NCBI RefSeq assembly: GCF_030409795.1
Contig: NZ_JAUFQN010000019.1
Coordinates: forward strand, 1,302,001-1,366,000
Source of the DNA: Flavobacterium paronense
GTDB taxonomy: Bacteria; Bacteroidota; Bacteroidia; Flavobacteriales; Flavobacteriaceae
DNA length: 64,000 bases
Reading direction: 5' to 3'
The position numbers and the translations under genes are program-made. The notes beneath the pieces were generated by a model. It searched no databases and was not told where the DNA came from. It was given only the letters and a program-made list of their open reading frames with translations. This document shows positions 26,016-35,350 of this stretch, piece by piece; position 1 is the first letter of the stretch, and every line of letters begins with the position of its first letter.

Positions 26016-26178
26016 ACTAAATTAGTTTTAATTATTAGATAGTAAATCTCTTATTCTGAATTCAGGAACTTCTTTTCATCTACTAAAATAATAAAATTCA
26101 TTCACATAATCATTTTTAACAAAAACTAACCAAAAGGCAAACCAATTTTGCTTAAATTCGTACCACTAAAAGAAACAC

Positions 26179-27312
26179 ATGAAAATAGCCATTGTATGCT
26201 ATCCAACCTTTGGTGGTAGTGGAGTAGTTGCTACTGAATTAGGATTAGAGCTTGCGCATCGCGGACACGAAATTCATTTTATTACCTATCGGCAACCAGT
26301 AAGATTAGCACTCTTAAACTCCAATGTGCATTACCATGAAGTTAATGTTCCGGAATATCCTTTGTTTCATTATCAGCCTTATGAATTAGCATTGTCCAGC
26401 AAGTTAGTTGACATGGTTAAACTTTACAAAATTGAATTGATGCATGTACATTATGCTATTCCGCATGCGTATGCAGGTTATATGGCAAAGCAAATGTTGA
26501 AGAATGAAGGTATAAAAATTCCGATGGTAACTACACTTCACGGAACTGATATTACTTTGGTTGGAAATCATCCGGTATACAAACCGGCTGTTACTTTTAG
26601 CATTAACAAATCAGATATTGTGACTTCGGTTTCACAAAGTTTAAAAGACGAAACCAATAAGTTATTCAATATAAAGAAAGAAATTAATGTGATTCCAAAT
26701 TTTATTGAGCTAGATAAAATCCGTAATGAGAGCCAGATTTCCTGTCATCGCTCGGTTATGGCGAAAAAAGAAGAACGAATTGTAACTCACATTAGTAACT
26801 TCAGAAGAGTAAAACGCATTCCGGATATTATTAAAATTTTCTATAAAATTCAACAAAAGATTCCCGCTAAACTTATGATGGTTGGAGACGGTCCAGAAAA
26901 AGCAAAAGCAGAAGAACTTTGTATAGAACTTGGTATTGAAGACAAAGTAATTTTCTTTGGAAACAGTAATGAGATAGATCAAATTCTTTCTTATTCAGAT
27001 TTGTTTTTATTACCCTCTGAAACCGAAAGTTTTGGTTTGGCTGCACTTGAAGCAATGGCCTGGAGTGTTCCTGTAATATCAAGTAATTCTGGTGGTTTGC
27101 CAGAAGTAAACTTTGATGGAATATCAGGCTATCTCAGCAACGTTGGCGATGTTGATGGTATGGCCGAAAATGCTTTAAAAATACTTTCTGATGATGCAAC
27201 TTTAGCTAAGTTTAGAGAAAGCGCCTTGAGTGTCGCTCAACAGTTTGATATCAAAAATATACTGCCATTGTATGAAGCATTATACCACAAAGCCATAAAC
27301 AATTCCAAATGA
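26179..27312 (+). CDS. bshA: N-acetyl-alpha-D-glucosaminyl L-malate synthase BshA
   Basis: BshA (377 residues) is a GT4 glycosyltransferase that joins UDP-GlcNAc and L-malate in the first step of bacillithiol synthesis. Diagnostic segments are CYPTFGGSGVVATELG, HVHYAIPHAYAGYMAK, TLHGTDITLVG and the nucleotide-sugar motif ETESFGLAALEAMA. This pattern is specific enough to separate BshA from general GT4 enzymes. BshB and BshC are not in the window. The stop overlaps the start of a small lipoprotein gene by 4 bp. Confidence 0.93.
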   Translation: MKIAIVCYPTFGGSGVVATELGLELAHRGHEIHFITYRQPVRLALLNSNVHYHEVNVPEYPLFHYQPYELALSSKLVDMVKLYKIELMHVHYAIPHAYAGYMAKQMLKNEGIKIPMVTTLHGTDITLVGNHPVYKPAVTFSINKSDIVTSVSQSLKDETNKLFNIKKEINVIPNFIELDKIRNESQISCHRSVMAKKEERIVTHISNFRRVKRIPDIIKIFYKIQQKIPAKLMMVGDGPEKAKAEELCIELGIEDKVIFFGNSNEIDQILSYSDLFLLPSETESFGLAALEAMAWSVPVISSNSGGLPEVNFDGISGYLSNVGDVDGMAENALKILSDDATLAKFRESALSVAQQFDIKNILPLYEALYHKAINNSK

Positions 27313-27734
27313 GAAAAGTAATTTTAATAGTCGTAATTGCTCTTTTGTATTCCTGTTCGTCAACTAAGAACGCAGCAAACAAACCTTTGTATGAAGTGTT
27401 AATGGTAAACAACGATGGTGGTGCCAACATCAAGTTTTATGAAGTGCTGACTGAACCAAAAGAAATCAAAATGCTTTTAGGAGATGAAACGCTGAGTAAA
27501 AAGATAAAATCTAATGATATAACCGATTGTAATTTTGTTATCCTTAATTCAGGACCAACACTAGAAAATAATAATAAAGTGACAATTGAAAAAGTAACTG
27601 AAACTTCAACCCAAATAGAAGTTTATATTAAAGACAATCAAAAGAATATTGATGCGGTTCAAACTGATGACGATACTTTATATCCTTACACAGTGGTAAA
27701 AATCAATTCAAAGAAACCAATTGTTATCAAATAA
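27309..27734 (+). CDS. Small hypothetical lipoprotein coupled to bshA
   Basis: A 141-residue protein with a lipoprotein signal (MRKVILIVVIALLYSCSSTK, lipobox YSC). The mature part is beta-rich with no recognised catalytic motif. Its start overlaps the bshA stop as ATGA, implying translational coupling, although a periplasmic or outer-membrane lipoprotein has no obvious role in bacillithiol synthesis. A strong terminator follows directly. Confidence 0.7.
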   Translation: MRKVILIVVIALLYSCSSTKNAANKPLYEVLMVNNDGGANIKFYEVLTEPKEIKMLLGDETLSKKIKSNDITDCNFVILNSGPTLENNNKVTIEKVTETSTQIEVYIKDNQKNIDAVQTDDDTLYPYTVVKINSKKPIVIK

Positions 27735-27770
27735 AAAATCCCATCTGGTCAAAGATGGGATTTTTGTTTT
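27734..27770. terminator. Strong terminator hairpin
   Basis: A perfect 13-bp stem, AAAAATCCCATCT (27734-27746) with AGATGGGATTTTT (27753-27765), and a 6-base loop is followed by T-rich sequence. It ends the bshA-lipoprotein unit and, because of the flanking A- and T-runs, can also serve the convergent gene at 27785. Confidence 0.93.
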
Positions 27771-27784
27771 TATAAAGCTTTTGA

Positions 27785-28285
27785 TTAAAATCTATAACGA
27801 ATTCCAAGTGCGATATCCGGACCAAAATTGTCTTCTCTAAATTTATTGCTACCTGAATTGTTTAAGTAAAATTCAGGTCTAAAATCTAAAGATAATTGAA
27901 TTGGTGCCTCTTGAAAATTATATTCAATTCCGATATCACCAGCAGCTAAAATAATAGTTCCACTATCACTATAACCACCCTTGTCATAGCTCCAGCTTCC
28001 TAAACCACCACCAACACCAGCATACCAATTGAAACCATTATCAATGTCCCAAACCCATTGGTATAAACCAACAACTTTCCAGGCATCAACATCGTTGCTG
28101 TTTCTCCAGCCTAAATCCAATTCTAAACGATTATTTTTTGACAAACCTCTTTGGTAAGATACTTCTCCTCCAAAACCATCGTTGTCTCCTAAACGAAGTC
28201 CTAATGCATTCTTCGAAATGTCCTGAGCCTGCGCGCTAAATGCTAATCCAATTAGCATAAAAGCAGATAAAATGATTTTTTTCAT
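27785..28285 (-). CDS. Outer-membrane beta-barrel protein
   Basis: A 166-residue protein with a signal peptide ending SAQAQ. The mature part alternates polar and hydrophobic residues in short strands with aromatic ends, for example YQRGLSKNNRLELDLGWRNS and WYAGVGGGLGSWSY. It ends in GIRYRF, a typical C-terminal strand for barrel assembly. It is an OmpW/OprF-like eight-strand-type barrel of unknown cargo. Confidence 0.8.
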   Translation of the reverse strand: MKKIILSAFMLIGLAFSAQAQDISKNALGLRLGDNDGFGGEVSYQRGLSKNNRLELDLGWRNSNDVDAWKVVGLYQWVWDIDNGFNWYAGVGGGLGSWSYDKGGYSDSGTIILAAGDIGIEYNFQEAPIQLSLDFRPEFYLNNSGSNKFREDNFGPDIALGIRYRF

Positions 28286-28580
28286 TGTTTAATTTTTAAA
28301 TTAGTTTTAGCAAAGTTGACAAAAATAATGCCAACATCCTTATATAATATTGCAAATTTATTATACAATTATTGACTAAACTAATCAGTTGTTAATTATT
28401 TTTCTTTGGCATAAATCACAGAAGCTATAAGTTGCTGACTTATAAATTACTCCATCTCAAATAAATTTACTTGATAACTTGGTTTCCTTTAATTATTTCA
28501 AGCTTATTCTAGGGTTAATTTTGAATAATAATTTTTTTCGCTTTTAAACTTTACCCTATATTTGTTTAAAACAATATAAA
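28286..28580. other. Gene-free divergent gap before aroC
   Basis: An AT-rich intergenic stretch between the minus-strand barrel gene and aroC. Apart from the promoter-like box at 28557-28564 I see no open frame, strong hairpin or repeat in it. Confidence 0.6.
28557..28564 (+). promoter_or_regulatory. -7-type promoter box of aroC
   Basis: TATATTTG fits the flavobacterial TAnnTTTG box and ends 16 bp before the aroC ATG. The nearest TTG upstream (28521-28523) is farther than usual, so only the -7 element is well supported. Confidence 0.45.
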
Positions 28581-29642
28581 ATGGCTGGAAATAGTTACGG
28601 AACACTTTTTAAACTTACAACTTTTGGAGAATCACATGGCGCTGCTTTAGGCGGTATTATTGATGGATGTCCTGCCGGAATTGAAATCGATTTGCAAGCT
28701 ATTCAAAACGAAATGCAACGCAGAAAACCTGGTCAATCAGCTATTGTTACACAACGAAAAGAAGAAGATGAAGTACAATTGTTATCAGGTATTTTTGAAG
28801 GCAAAACTACAGGAACACCTATAGGTTTTATTATTCCAAACACCAATCAAAAGTCGGATGATTACTCGCATATCAAAGACAGCTATCGTCCAAGTCATGC
28901 CGATTTTGTTTATGAAAAAAAATATGGAATCCGTGATTATCGTGGCGGAGGAAGAAGTTCGGCTCGAGAAACTGCGTGTAGAGTAGTAGCTGGTGCTATT
29001 GCTAAACAAGTCTTATCCAATATAAAAATCAACGCTTTTGTTTCTTCTGTTGGCGAAATATTTATAGACAAACCTTATCAGGATTTAGATTTTTCTTTGA
29101 CTGAAGCCAATGCCGTTCGTTGTCCGGATTTGGCTATTGCCGAAAAAATGGAAAACTACATCAAAGAAATCCGAAAAGAAGGCGATACAGTGGGTGGAAC
29201 TATAACTTGTGTTATACAAAATGTTCCAATAGGTTTAGGCGAACCGGTTTTTGATAAACTCCATGCCGAATTAGGCAAAGCGATGCTTTCGATTAATGCC
29301 GTAAAAGGTTTTGAATTTGGTAGCGGATTTTGCGGAGCCCGAATGAAAGGAAGCGAGCACAACGATTTATATAACGAAGACGGCACTACAAAAACCAATC
29401 TTTCAGGCGGAATTCAAGGCGGCATTTCAAACGGAATGGATATTTATTTTAGAGTCGCTTTCAAGCCGGTAGCGACATTAATTCAGAAACAAGAAGTATT
29501 GACCAATGAAAACACTTTAGTTGAGCAACAAGGTAAAGGAAGACACGATCCTTGTGTAGTACCTCGTGCCGTGCCAATTGTAGAAGCAATGGCAGCTATA
29601 GTTTTAGCTGATTTTTATTTGTTAAATAAAACGTATCAATAA
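28581..29642 (+). CDS. aroC: Chorismate synthase
   Basis: AroC (353 residues) converts 5-enolpyruvylshikimate-3-phosphate to chorismate, the last shikimate step, using reduced FMN. The signatures [18 protein letters not shown] at the N-terminus, [27 protein letters not shown] and the C-terminal [20 protein letters not shown] are all present, and length is normal. It is followed after 3 bp by a cation symporter gene, so the two are probably co-transcribed. Confidence 0.97.
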   Translation: MAGNSYGTLFKLTTFGESHGAALGGIIDGCPAGIEIDLQAIQNEMQRRKPGQSAIVTQRKEEDEVQLLSGIFEGKTTGTPIGFIIPNTNQKSDDYSHIKDSYRPSHADFVYEKKYGIRDYRGGGRSSARETACRVVAGAIAKQVLSNIKINAFVSSVGEIFIDKPYQDLDFSLTEANAVRCPDLAIAEKMENYIKEIRKEGDTVGGTITCVIQNVPIGLGEPVFDKLHAELGKAMLSINAVKGFEFGSGFCGARMKGSEHNDLYNEDGTTKTNLSGGIQGGISNGMDIYFRVAFKPVATLIQKQEVLTNENTLVEQQGKGRHDPCVVPRAVPIVEAMAAIVLADFYLLNKTYQ

Positions 29643-29645
29643 TTA

Positions 29646-30899
29646 ATGACTACAACTCAAATTCAAAAATCCTTCTTTTCCAATCTTACGGTTCAGATTC
29701 TAATTGCTATGATTGTCGGAGCTTTGCTTGGTGTTTTTATCCATAATAACTATTCAGAAGACATTGCTAAAGATTTTAGTGGTTATATAAAAATGCTGGC
29801 TACTGTTTTCATTCGATTAGTGCAAATGATTATTTCGCCATTGGTTTTTACAACTTTAGTTGTTGGCATAGCCAAACTGGGTGACATAAAAGCAGTAGGA
29901 CGAATAGGAGGAAAGGCTTTAGGCTGGTTCTTTACAGCTTCGTTTATTTCACTTTTAATCGGAATGTTTTGGGTAAATACTTTACAACCTGGAGTTGGAT
30001 TGAAATTAGGAAATGTAGACTTATCAACAGCAACCGAAGTGGCAGAAAAAGCTGATGGTTTCTCGGCACAGAATTTTATCGAACATATTATTCCGAAAAG
30101 TATTGTAGAAGCCATGGCAACTAATGAAATATTACAAATTGTAATTTTTTCTATTTTCTTCGGATTGGCAGCAGCTTCAATAGGTGCAAATGCAAAACCG
30201 GTCGTAAATGCTTTAGATAAAACGTCGCACATTATTTTAAAGATGGTAAATTATGTAATGAAATTTGCTCCTATAGGCGTATTTGGAGCCATAGCCGGAG
30301 TTTTTGCCATTCGTGATTTGAATGATTTATTACTTACTTATGCCAAATTTTTTGGTTCTTTTCTAGTCGGAATTTCAACACTTTGGATAGTACTATTATT
30401 GATTGGCTATGCATTTCTCAAAAGCAGAATGACCATTTTATTAAAACACATAGTAAGTCCACTGATAATCGCATTCGGAACCACAAGTTCTGAAGCTGTT
30501 TTTCCAAAATTAACGGAGGAATTAGAGCGATTTGGAATTAAAGATAAAATAGTTTCTTTCATGTTACCATTAGGCTACTCTTTCAATCTTGACGGAAGTA
30601 TGATGTACATGACTTTTGCCAGTATTTTCATCGCGCAAGCATACGGTGTTCATCTCGATTTTGGTACACAAATGACAATGTTATTAGTCTTGATGCTAAC
30701 CAGCAAAGGAATAGCAGGTGTGCCAAGGGCAAGTTTAGTGGTAGTAGCAGCTACTTGTGGGATGTTTAAAATTCCGATAGAAGGCATCGCTTTGATACTT
30801 CCAATTGACCACTTTTGTGATATGTTCAGAAGCGCAACAAATGTGCTGGGAAATGCTTTAGCCACATCAGTTGTTGGTAAATGGGAAAAAGATAGTTAA
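29646..30899 (+). CDS. Dicarboxylate/amino acid:cation symporter (DAACS family)
   Basis: A 417-residue polytopic protein of the GltP/DctA family, which moves glutamate, aspartate or C4-dicarboxylates with Na+ or H+. Family features include the Ser-rich hairpin TTSSEAVFPKLTEEL, SFNLDGSMMYMTFASIFIAQ (the NxxGxxxY-like ion site) and SKGIAGVPRASLVV, then LPIDHFCDMFRSATNVLGNA near the end. About eight membrane helices and two re-entrant hairpins are expected. Substrate cannot be decided from sequence alone. Confidence 0.93.
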   Translation: MTTTQIQKSFFSNLTVQILIAMIVGALLGVFIHNNYSEDIAKDFSGYIKMLATVFIRLVQMIISPLVFTTLVVGIAKLGDIKAVGRIGGKALGWFFTASFISLLIGMFWVNTLQPGVGLKLGNVDLSTATEVAEKADGFSAQNFIEHIIPKSIVEAMATNEILQIVIFSIFFGLAAASIGANAKPVVNALDKTSHIILKMVNYVMKFAPIGVFGAIAGVFAIRDLNDLLLTYAKFFGSFLVGISTLWIVLLLIGYAFLKSRMTILLKHIVSPLIIAFGTTSSEAVFPKLTEELERFGIKDKIVSFMLPLGYSFNLDGSMMYMTFASIFIAQAYGVHLDFGTQMTMLLVLMLTSKGIAGVPRASLVVVAATCGMFKIPIEGIALILPIDHFCDMFRSATNVLGNALATSVVGKWEKDS

Positions 30900-30926
30900 A
30901 AAACTATGATATTTAAAATACTTTAT

Positions 30927-30934
30927 TAAATTTG
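30927..30934 (+). promoter_or_regulatory. -7-type box before the T9SS adhesin-like gene
   Basis: TAAATTTG fits TAnnTTTG and lies 28 bp before the ATG at 30963, within the 63-bp gap after the symporter. No clear -33 TTG. Confidence 0.35.
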
Positions 30935-30962
30935 TTCACTTATAACTAAAAAAACTATTTAT

Positions 30963-32438
30963 ATGAAAAAATTATTACTTTCTTCGATTCTATTATTAGG
31001 GTCTTTATCTTCATTTGCTCAAGATGATTGTTCAACGCCTTTAGTTGCTGTAATTGGAACTAACACTGCTCCAGCGGTTGCAGGTGTTTGGGAAGCTTCT
31101 TGTTTCAATCTTACTGCTGATAATACAGGTGGACCAATTAACGGATTATGGTATTCATACACTCCAACTTCTGATGGTGAAGTTACTATATCATCTGATT
31201 TAGCTGCAAACGTTGCTCCTAATAGCGTTGATACTATGATATCAATTATGACCGGAACATGTGGGACTTTAAATTGTGTTGCTTCAGATGATGACGTTTC
31301 TGCAACGAATTATTTGTCAAGTGTTACTTTCCCAGTTGCTGCTGGTGTTACTTACTATATAGAATGGAGTAACTATTGGGATGGTGCAGGTTTTGATTTC
31401 GATTTATCATTTACTGCAATTTCATGTTTAGGAACATATTCTGTTAATTTACCAACAAACACTACAACTACTTCAGTTACTTTAAACTGGGATGCTTCGT
31501 TAAGTAATCCTGCTAATTATGAAGTAGAATATGGTGCTCAAGGATTTACACAAGGGACTGGAACTACATTATCTCCAGCAACAAACTCTGTTAACGTATC
31601 AGGTTTAGCTGCTGAAACTGTATACGATTATTATGTAAGAGCTAATTGTGGTACTACACAAAGTACTTGGACAACGGTTAACAAATTTACGACTGCAAAA
31701 CTTTGTCCTGAATTAGCTACTTTTGACAATGCTACGCAATTAGTTGGATGGACTACAAGTGGTAATACAGGCGCTTATGGTGTTGGTACAACTGCTGCAA
31801 ATGCTCAAGGTGGAACAGGGCAATACTGGATATTTAACAACAGTATTGATGTTGCCACTAACAACTGGTTAATTTCTCCGGCATTTTCATTACAAGCTGG
31901 TGAGCAAGTAACAGTTTCTTTTTATGAAAGAAACGCAACTGCTAATGGACTTAGAAGCTTGAGAGTAACTGTTGGTACTACACCTTCAGTTGCAGCACAA
32001 ACTACTCAGTTGTACTCAAATGCAGCATTGTTAAACAATACATATACTCAAATTACTGTTCCTGCTTGGACTGCTCCAGCAGCTGGTACATACTATTTTG
32101 GTTTTAATGATAATTCAGCTTTGGCTACTACAACTGCAGCAACTACTATGCGTTTTGACACAGTAAACTTCACTTCAGTTTTAGGAACAAGTGATTTCTT
32201 ATCGTCTAAATTTTCAGTTTTCCCTAATCCTGTAACTAATGTTATCAACTTCTCTAACAATGCTAACGCTTTGGTAAGTACAGTTGAAATGACTGACATG
32301 AACGGAAGAGTAATTAAATCAGATAAAGTAAATGCTACTGAAGGTCAAATTTCAGTTAGTGACTTAGCAACTGGAATGTACATGATGAAAATCACAACTG
32401 ACCAAGGTGTTGCTGTTAAGAAAATTGTTAAGCAATAA
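30963..32438 (+). CDS. Secreted FnIII / adhesin-like protein with T9SS sorting domain
   Basis: A 491-residue protein with signal peptide MKKLLLSSILLLGSLSSFAQ. Residues about 20-155 form a beta-rich domain (PINGLWYSYTPTSDGEVTIS). Residues about 160-245 are a fibronectin type III domain (SVTLNWDASLSNPANYEVEY). Residues about 250-405 are a cleaved-adhesin / choice-of-anchor-J type domain (NNWLISPAFSLQAGEQVTVS). The end is a type A sorting tail from FSVFPNPVTN. The codon usage is unusually uniform and the promoter box close, which may mean high expression; that is inference. A terminator follows. Confidence 0.87.
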   Translation: MKKLLLSSILLLGSLSSFAQDDCSTPLVAVIGTNTAPAVAGVWEASCFNLTADNTGGPINGLWYSYTPTSDGEVTISSDLAANVAPNSVDTMISIMTGTCGTLNCVASDDDVSATNYLSSVTFPVAAGVTYYIEWSNYWDGAGFDFDLSFTAISCLGTYSVNLPTNTTTTSVTLNWDASLSNPANYEVEYGAQGFTQGTGTTLSPATNSVNVSGLAAETVYDYYVRANCGTTQSTWTTVNKFTTAKLCPELATFDNATQLVGWTTSGNTGAYGVGTTAANAQGGTGQYWIFNNSIDVATNNWLISPAFSLQAGEQVTVSFYERNATANGLRSLRVTVGTTPSVAAQTTQLYSNAALLNNTYTQITVPAWTAPAAGTYYFGFNDNSALATTTAATTMRFDTVNFTSVLGTSDFLSSKFSVFPNPVTNVINFSNNANALVSTVEMTDMNGRVIKSDKVNATEGQISVSDLATGMYMMKITTDQGVAVKKIVKQ

Positions 32439-32462
32439 TCTTATTTAACATCTTTAAAATAG

Positions 32463-32496
32463 AAAAAACGACTAAGGAAACTTAGTCGTTTTTTTT
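32463..32496. terminator. Terminator shared by the adhesin-like gene and a small minus-strand gene
   Basis: A perfect 14-bp stem AAAAAACGACTAAG / CTTAGTCGTTTTTT (32463-32476 and 32481-32494) with a GAAA loop. The stop codon and last residues of the small minus-strand gene at 32482-32619 lie inside the right arm. Confidence 0.93.
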
Positions 32497-32619
32497 GTTT
32501 TTACTATTCATCATCATGATAACAAAGCCTACTAAAGCTGCAATAACCAAAGCAAAAACAGCAATCATAATAAAGGCACCATTTCCCCAGGAATAGGCTG
32601 CAATGTTTGAAAATGTCAT
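32482..32619 (-). CDS. Small single-TM membrane protein (45 residues)
   Basis: A 45-residue frame not long enough for most gene callers. A short polar N-terminus with a Trp (FSNIAAYSWGNG) leads into one long hydrophobic helix (about 15-37) and a basic tail MNSKNKKND that fits the positive-inside rule. The end of the gene overlaps the terminator hairpin of the convergent gene. A purposeful membrane topology and a well placed ATG argue that it is real; no family is recognised. Confidence 0.6.
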   Translation of the reverse strand: MTFSNIAAYSWGNGAFIMIAVFALVIAALVGFVIMMMNSKNKKND

Positions 32620-32681
32620 ATTGTAAATATTAAAGTTTATCCAAAATTACTTTAATTAAAACTTAGTTTAAATGACATTTA

Positions 32682-33098
32682 TCATACAAGAAACTTGTTG
32701 GCTAAATCAGGTGTTGGAATCATACAACTCTCTTTTTTACCAAACCATTTGTATCTGTTTTTAGCAATAAAGTCATAGATTCTATTTAAAAGTGAAGTTG
32801 GTAAAATTGTAAAGACAAGCAAAACTCTATAGGCTCCGCTCAAATGTTTTACAATTTCTAACGCTGCCCTTGCTTTGTAACGGTAACCTTTTTCAGGTTC
32901 ATATAAAATAATGCTGTCAATGTTAAAAGTATCAATACGACGAATAATTTTTTGACCTAATTCTGATTGAAGTGCAACAAACCTAAACACATCTTTCTTG
33001 TCGTGCTTTATCACAAATTGAACAGAAGAATTACAAAGATTGCAAACCCCATCAAAAAGAATTATTTTTTTATCTTTTGGTAAGTCTGAAATTTCCAT
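32682..33098 (-). CDS. DCC-family thiol-disulfide protein (DUF393)
   Basis: A 138-residue thioredoxin-like protein of the DCC family, named for the motif seen here in LFDGVCNLCNSSVQF (Cys19 and Cys22). RFVALQSELGQ and the C-terminal NRYKWFGKKESC are typical. The family is widely found and generally called a thiol-disulfide oxidoreductase, though the reaction is mostly untested. It is 5 bp after the mutS2-like gene on the minus strand. Confidence 0.88.
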   Translation of the reverse strand: MEISDLPKDKKIILFDGVCNLCNSSVQFVIKHDKKDVFRFVALQSELGQKIIRRIDTFNIDSIILYEPEKGYRYKARAALEIVKHLSGAYRVLLVFTILPTSLLNRIYDFIAKNRYKWFGKKESCMIPTPDLANKFLV

Positions 33099-33103
33099 GT
33101 GTA

Positions 33104-35266
33104 TTATTTTGCTTGAACATATTCAAGTTGTTCTAGGTTTACTTTAGAAGTGAAGACACCATAATTAACAACAGCTTTATTTTTCTCTATTTTATCAATA
33201 GTGCCAATAGCTTTTCCATCAATCATTCGAACTCGGTCGCCAACTTTGATGGTAACTTTAGGCTTTTCTAAAGGAATGGCTTTTAATTTCTTTTCTTTCT
33301 TTTCAGCTCGAATTTCTTCTACTTTGATAGTAACTTCTTTTATAACTTCTTTTTCTTCCTGTTTTTTTACTATGATTTCTTTTGCTGATGCTTTTTTTCG
33401 CTTTGAATTTTCTACCTCAACAATCTTCAAAAATTCACCAATTAAAATCTTTTTGTCTTTATTATTAAAGTATTTCTCTGCAATATCATCTACTTTTTGT
33501 CCCATGTAAATCAAGCGTTGATTGGCATCATATAATTCCTGATACCGCTCTAATTTCAATTGAATTTTAGAATTTATGCTTTCCATTTTTTTGCTTTCTT
33601 CCCGAGTCTTTGTTTCTTCTTCTTTTAAGTTTTGTGAAGTTTTCTCTAGCTTGGAACGCTCTTTTTGAAGTGTAGCGATAGTTTTGTCAAATCGAACTTT
33701 TCCACCTTCTATTTTCTTTTTAGCACGATTTATTAATCCAAAAGGAATTCCGTTTTTCTGAGCAACCTCAAAGGTAAAGGAACTTCCGGCTTGCCCTAAA
33801 ATCAATTTGTACATTGGTTCTAATGATTTCTCATCAAAAAGCATATTGGCATTAGAGGCATAAGGTAATTCGTTGGCTAGTATTTTTAAATTAGAATAGT
33901 GCGTAGTGATAATTCCGAAAGCTTCTCTGTGATAGAATTCCTCCAGAAATATCTCTGCCAAAGCACCACCTAATTCAGGATCTGAACCTGTCCCAAATTC
34001 ATCAATAAGAAATAAGGTTTTACCATTACATTTTTTCAGGAAATAGTTCATGTTTTTTAAACGATAACTATAGGTACTCAAATGATTTTCTATCGATTGA
34101 TTATCGCCAATATCAGTCAGAATTCTATCAAATAAAAAGGTTTTGCTACGCTCGTGTACCGGAATCAAAATGCCACATTGTAACATTAACTGCAGCAACC
34201 CTATGGTTTTTAACGAAATAGTTTTTCCACCGGCATTAGGTCCTGAAATGACAATAATCCGATTTTCAGTATTCAATTCTATGGTTTGTGGAAAGGTCTT
34301 TTCTTTCTTTTCCAAATTGCTTAAATACAAAATAGGATGGAAGGCATCTCTAAAAAACAATTCCTTTTCAGTAGTAATTGTTGGCAATAGCCCATTAATT
34401 TTGTTAGCATATTTAGCTTTAGCTGCAACCACATCTATATCGCTCAAAAACTCCTGATATTGTTTTAACAGGTCTAGAAAAGGCCGAATATCATTGGATA
34501 ACTTCTTTAAAATCCGCGTGATTTCCTCACGTTCCTCATATTCCAGGTTACTCAGCTCTCTCGAATAACGCAGTGTTGCCTCCGGTTCAATATAAGCGAT
34601 GCTACCTGTTTTAGAACTCCCCAAAATAGACCCTTTTACTTTCCGTCTGTACATAGCTAAAACCGCTAAAACCCTACGGTTTTCAACAAAACTTTCTTTT
34701 ATTTCATCTAAGTAGCCTAACGAATTGTATTGGCTCATCGCTTGTCCGAAACTTTGATTCACTTTGCCCCGAACCAAACTCATATCTCTGCGAATGTTGA
34801 TCAAATCAGGTGAAGCATTGTCTTTAATTTCACCATATTTATCAACGACTTCATCAATTTTCTGAATGATGTATTTGGTATATTCCACCTGAGTGGCTTT
34901 ATCATTCAGCTTTGGGTAATACTCATGGAATTTCTTAAAGAACAACAACAACACATTTACGGTTTCCGATAGCGTTGCAATTTTTCTGAAACTGCCCACT
35001 TCGAGAAAACTGTCTTCAATGGCCAGAAATTTTAAATCGTTAGTAAGATTGTCAAATCCGTGATTGGGAATTGCATTGTTATTGGAGAAAGAAGAGAGAT
35101 ATTCAGAGGTCTGCAACAAAGCATTCATCAACGTTTCTTTGTCTTTAAAAGGAACAATTTCAAGTGCTTTTTGCTTCCCGATTTCAGTGTTGCATCGTTC
35201 TGAAATGGTTTGCAAAACCGTGTTGAATTCTAAATCTTGTAGTGTCTTATCAGTAATGGATATCAT
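33104..35266 (-). CDS. MutS2-family ATPase lacking the Smr domain
   Basis: A 720-residue MutS2-like protein. The core and lever region is about 1-300. The ATPase shows Walker A GPNAGGKT (342-349) and Walker B LFLIDEFGTGSDPELGG, with STYSYRLKNM and TTHYSNLK around them. A long coiled coil (about 510-640, KLEKTSQNLKEEETKTREES) follows and the end is a KOW-like segment, VGDRVRMIDGKAIGTIDKIE. The C-terminal Smr nuclease domain of classical MutS2 (about 780 residues) is missing. MutS2 proteins act on recombination intermediates or collided ribosomes rather than mismatches. Confidence 0.9.
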   Translation of the reverse strand: MISITDKTLQDLEFNTVLQTISERCNTEIGKQKALEIVPFKDKETLMNALLQTSEYLSSFSNNNAIPNHGFDNLTNDLKFLAIEDSFLEVGSFRKIATLSETVNVLLLFFKKFHEYYPKLNDKATQVEYTKYIIQKIDEVVDKYGEIKDNASPDLINIRRDMSLVRGKVNQSFGQAMSQYNSLGYLDEIKESFVENRRVLAVLAMYRRKVKGSILGSSKTGSIAYIEPEATLRYSRELSNLEYEEREEITRILKKLSNDIRPFLDLLKQYQEFLSDIDVVAAKAKYANKINGLLPTITTEKELFFRDAFHPILYLSNLEKKEKTFPQTIELNTENRIIVISGPNAGGKTISLKTIGLLQLMLQCGILIPVHERSKTFLFDRILTDIGDNQSIENHLSTYSYRLKNMNYFLKKCNGKTLFLIDEFGTGSDPELGGALAEIFLEEFYHREAFGIITTHYSNLKILANELPYASNANMLFDEKSLEPMYKLILGQAGSSFTFEVAQKNGIPFGLINRAKKKIEGGKVRFDKTIATLQKERSKLEKTSQNLKEEETKTREESKKMESINSKIQLKLERYQELYDANQRLIYMGQKVDDIAEKYFNNKDKKILIGEFLKIVEVENSKRKKASAKEIIVKKQEEKEVIKEVTIKVEEIRAEKKEKKLKAIPLEKPKVTIKVGDRVRMIDGKAIGTIDKIEKNKAVVNYGVFTSKVNLEQLEYVQAK

Positions 35267-35350
35267 TAAATCAGTGTCTAAGGTTCAAAGTTACAAAGGA
35301 TGCATTCCATATTGCAATAGAAAATGGTATTTTTGGTAAAATTTTATGAG

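Noticed and set aside
29783..30232. 149-residue minus-strand frame inside the symporter gene
   Set aside because: Antisense shadow of a conserved membrane protein; no domain or start signal.
34143..34457. 104-residue plus-strand frame inside the mutS2-like gene
   Set aside because: Antisense to the Walker A region of MutS2.
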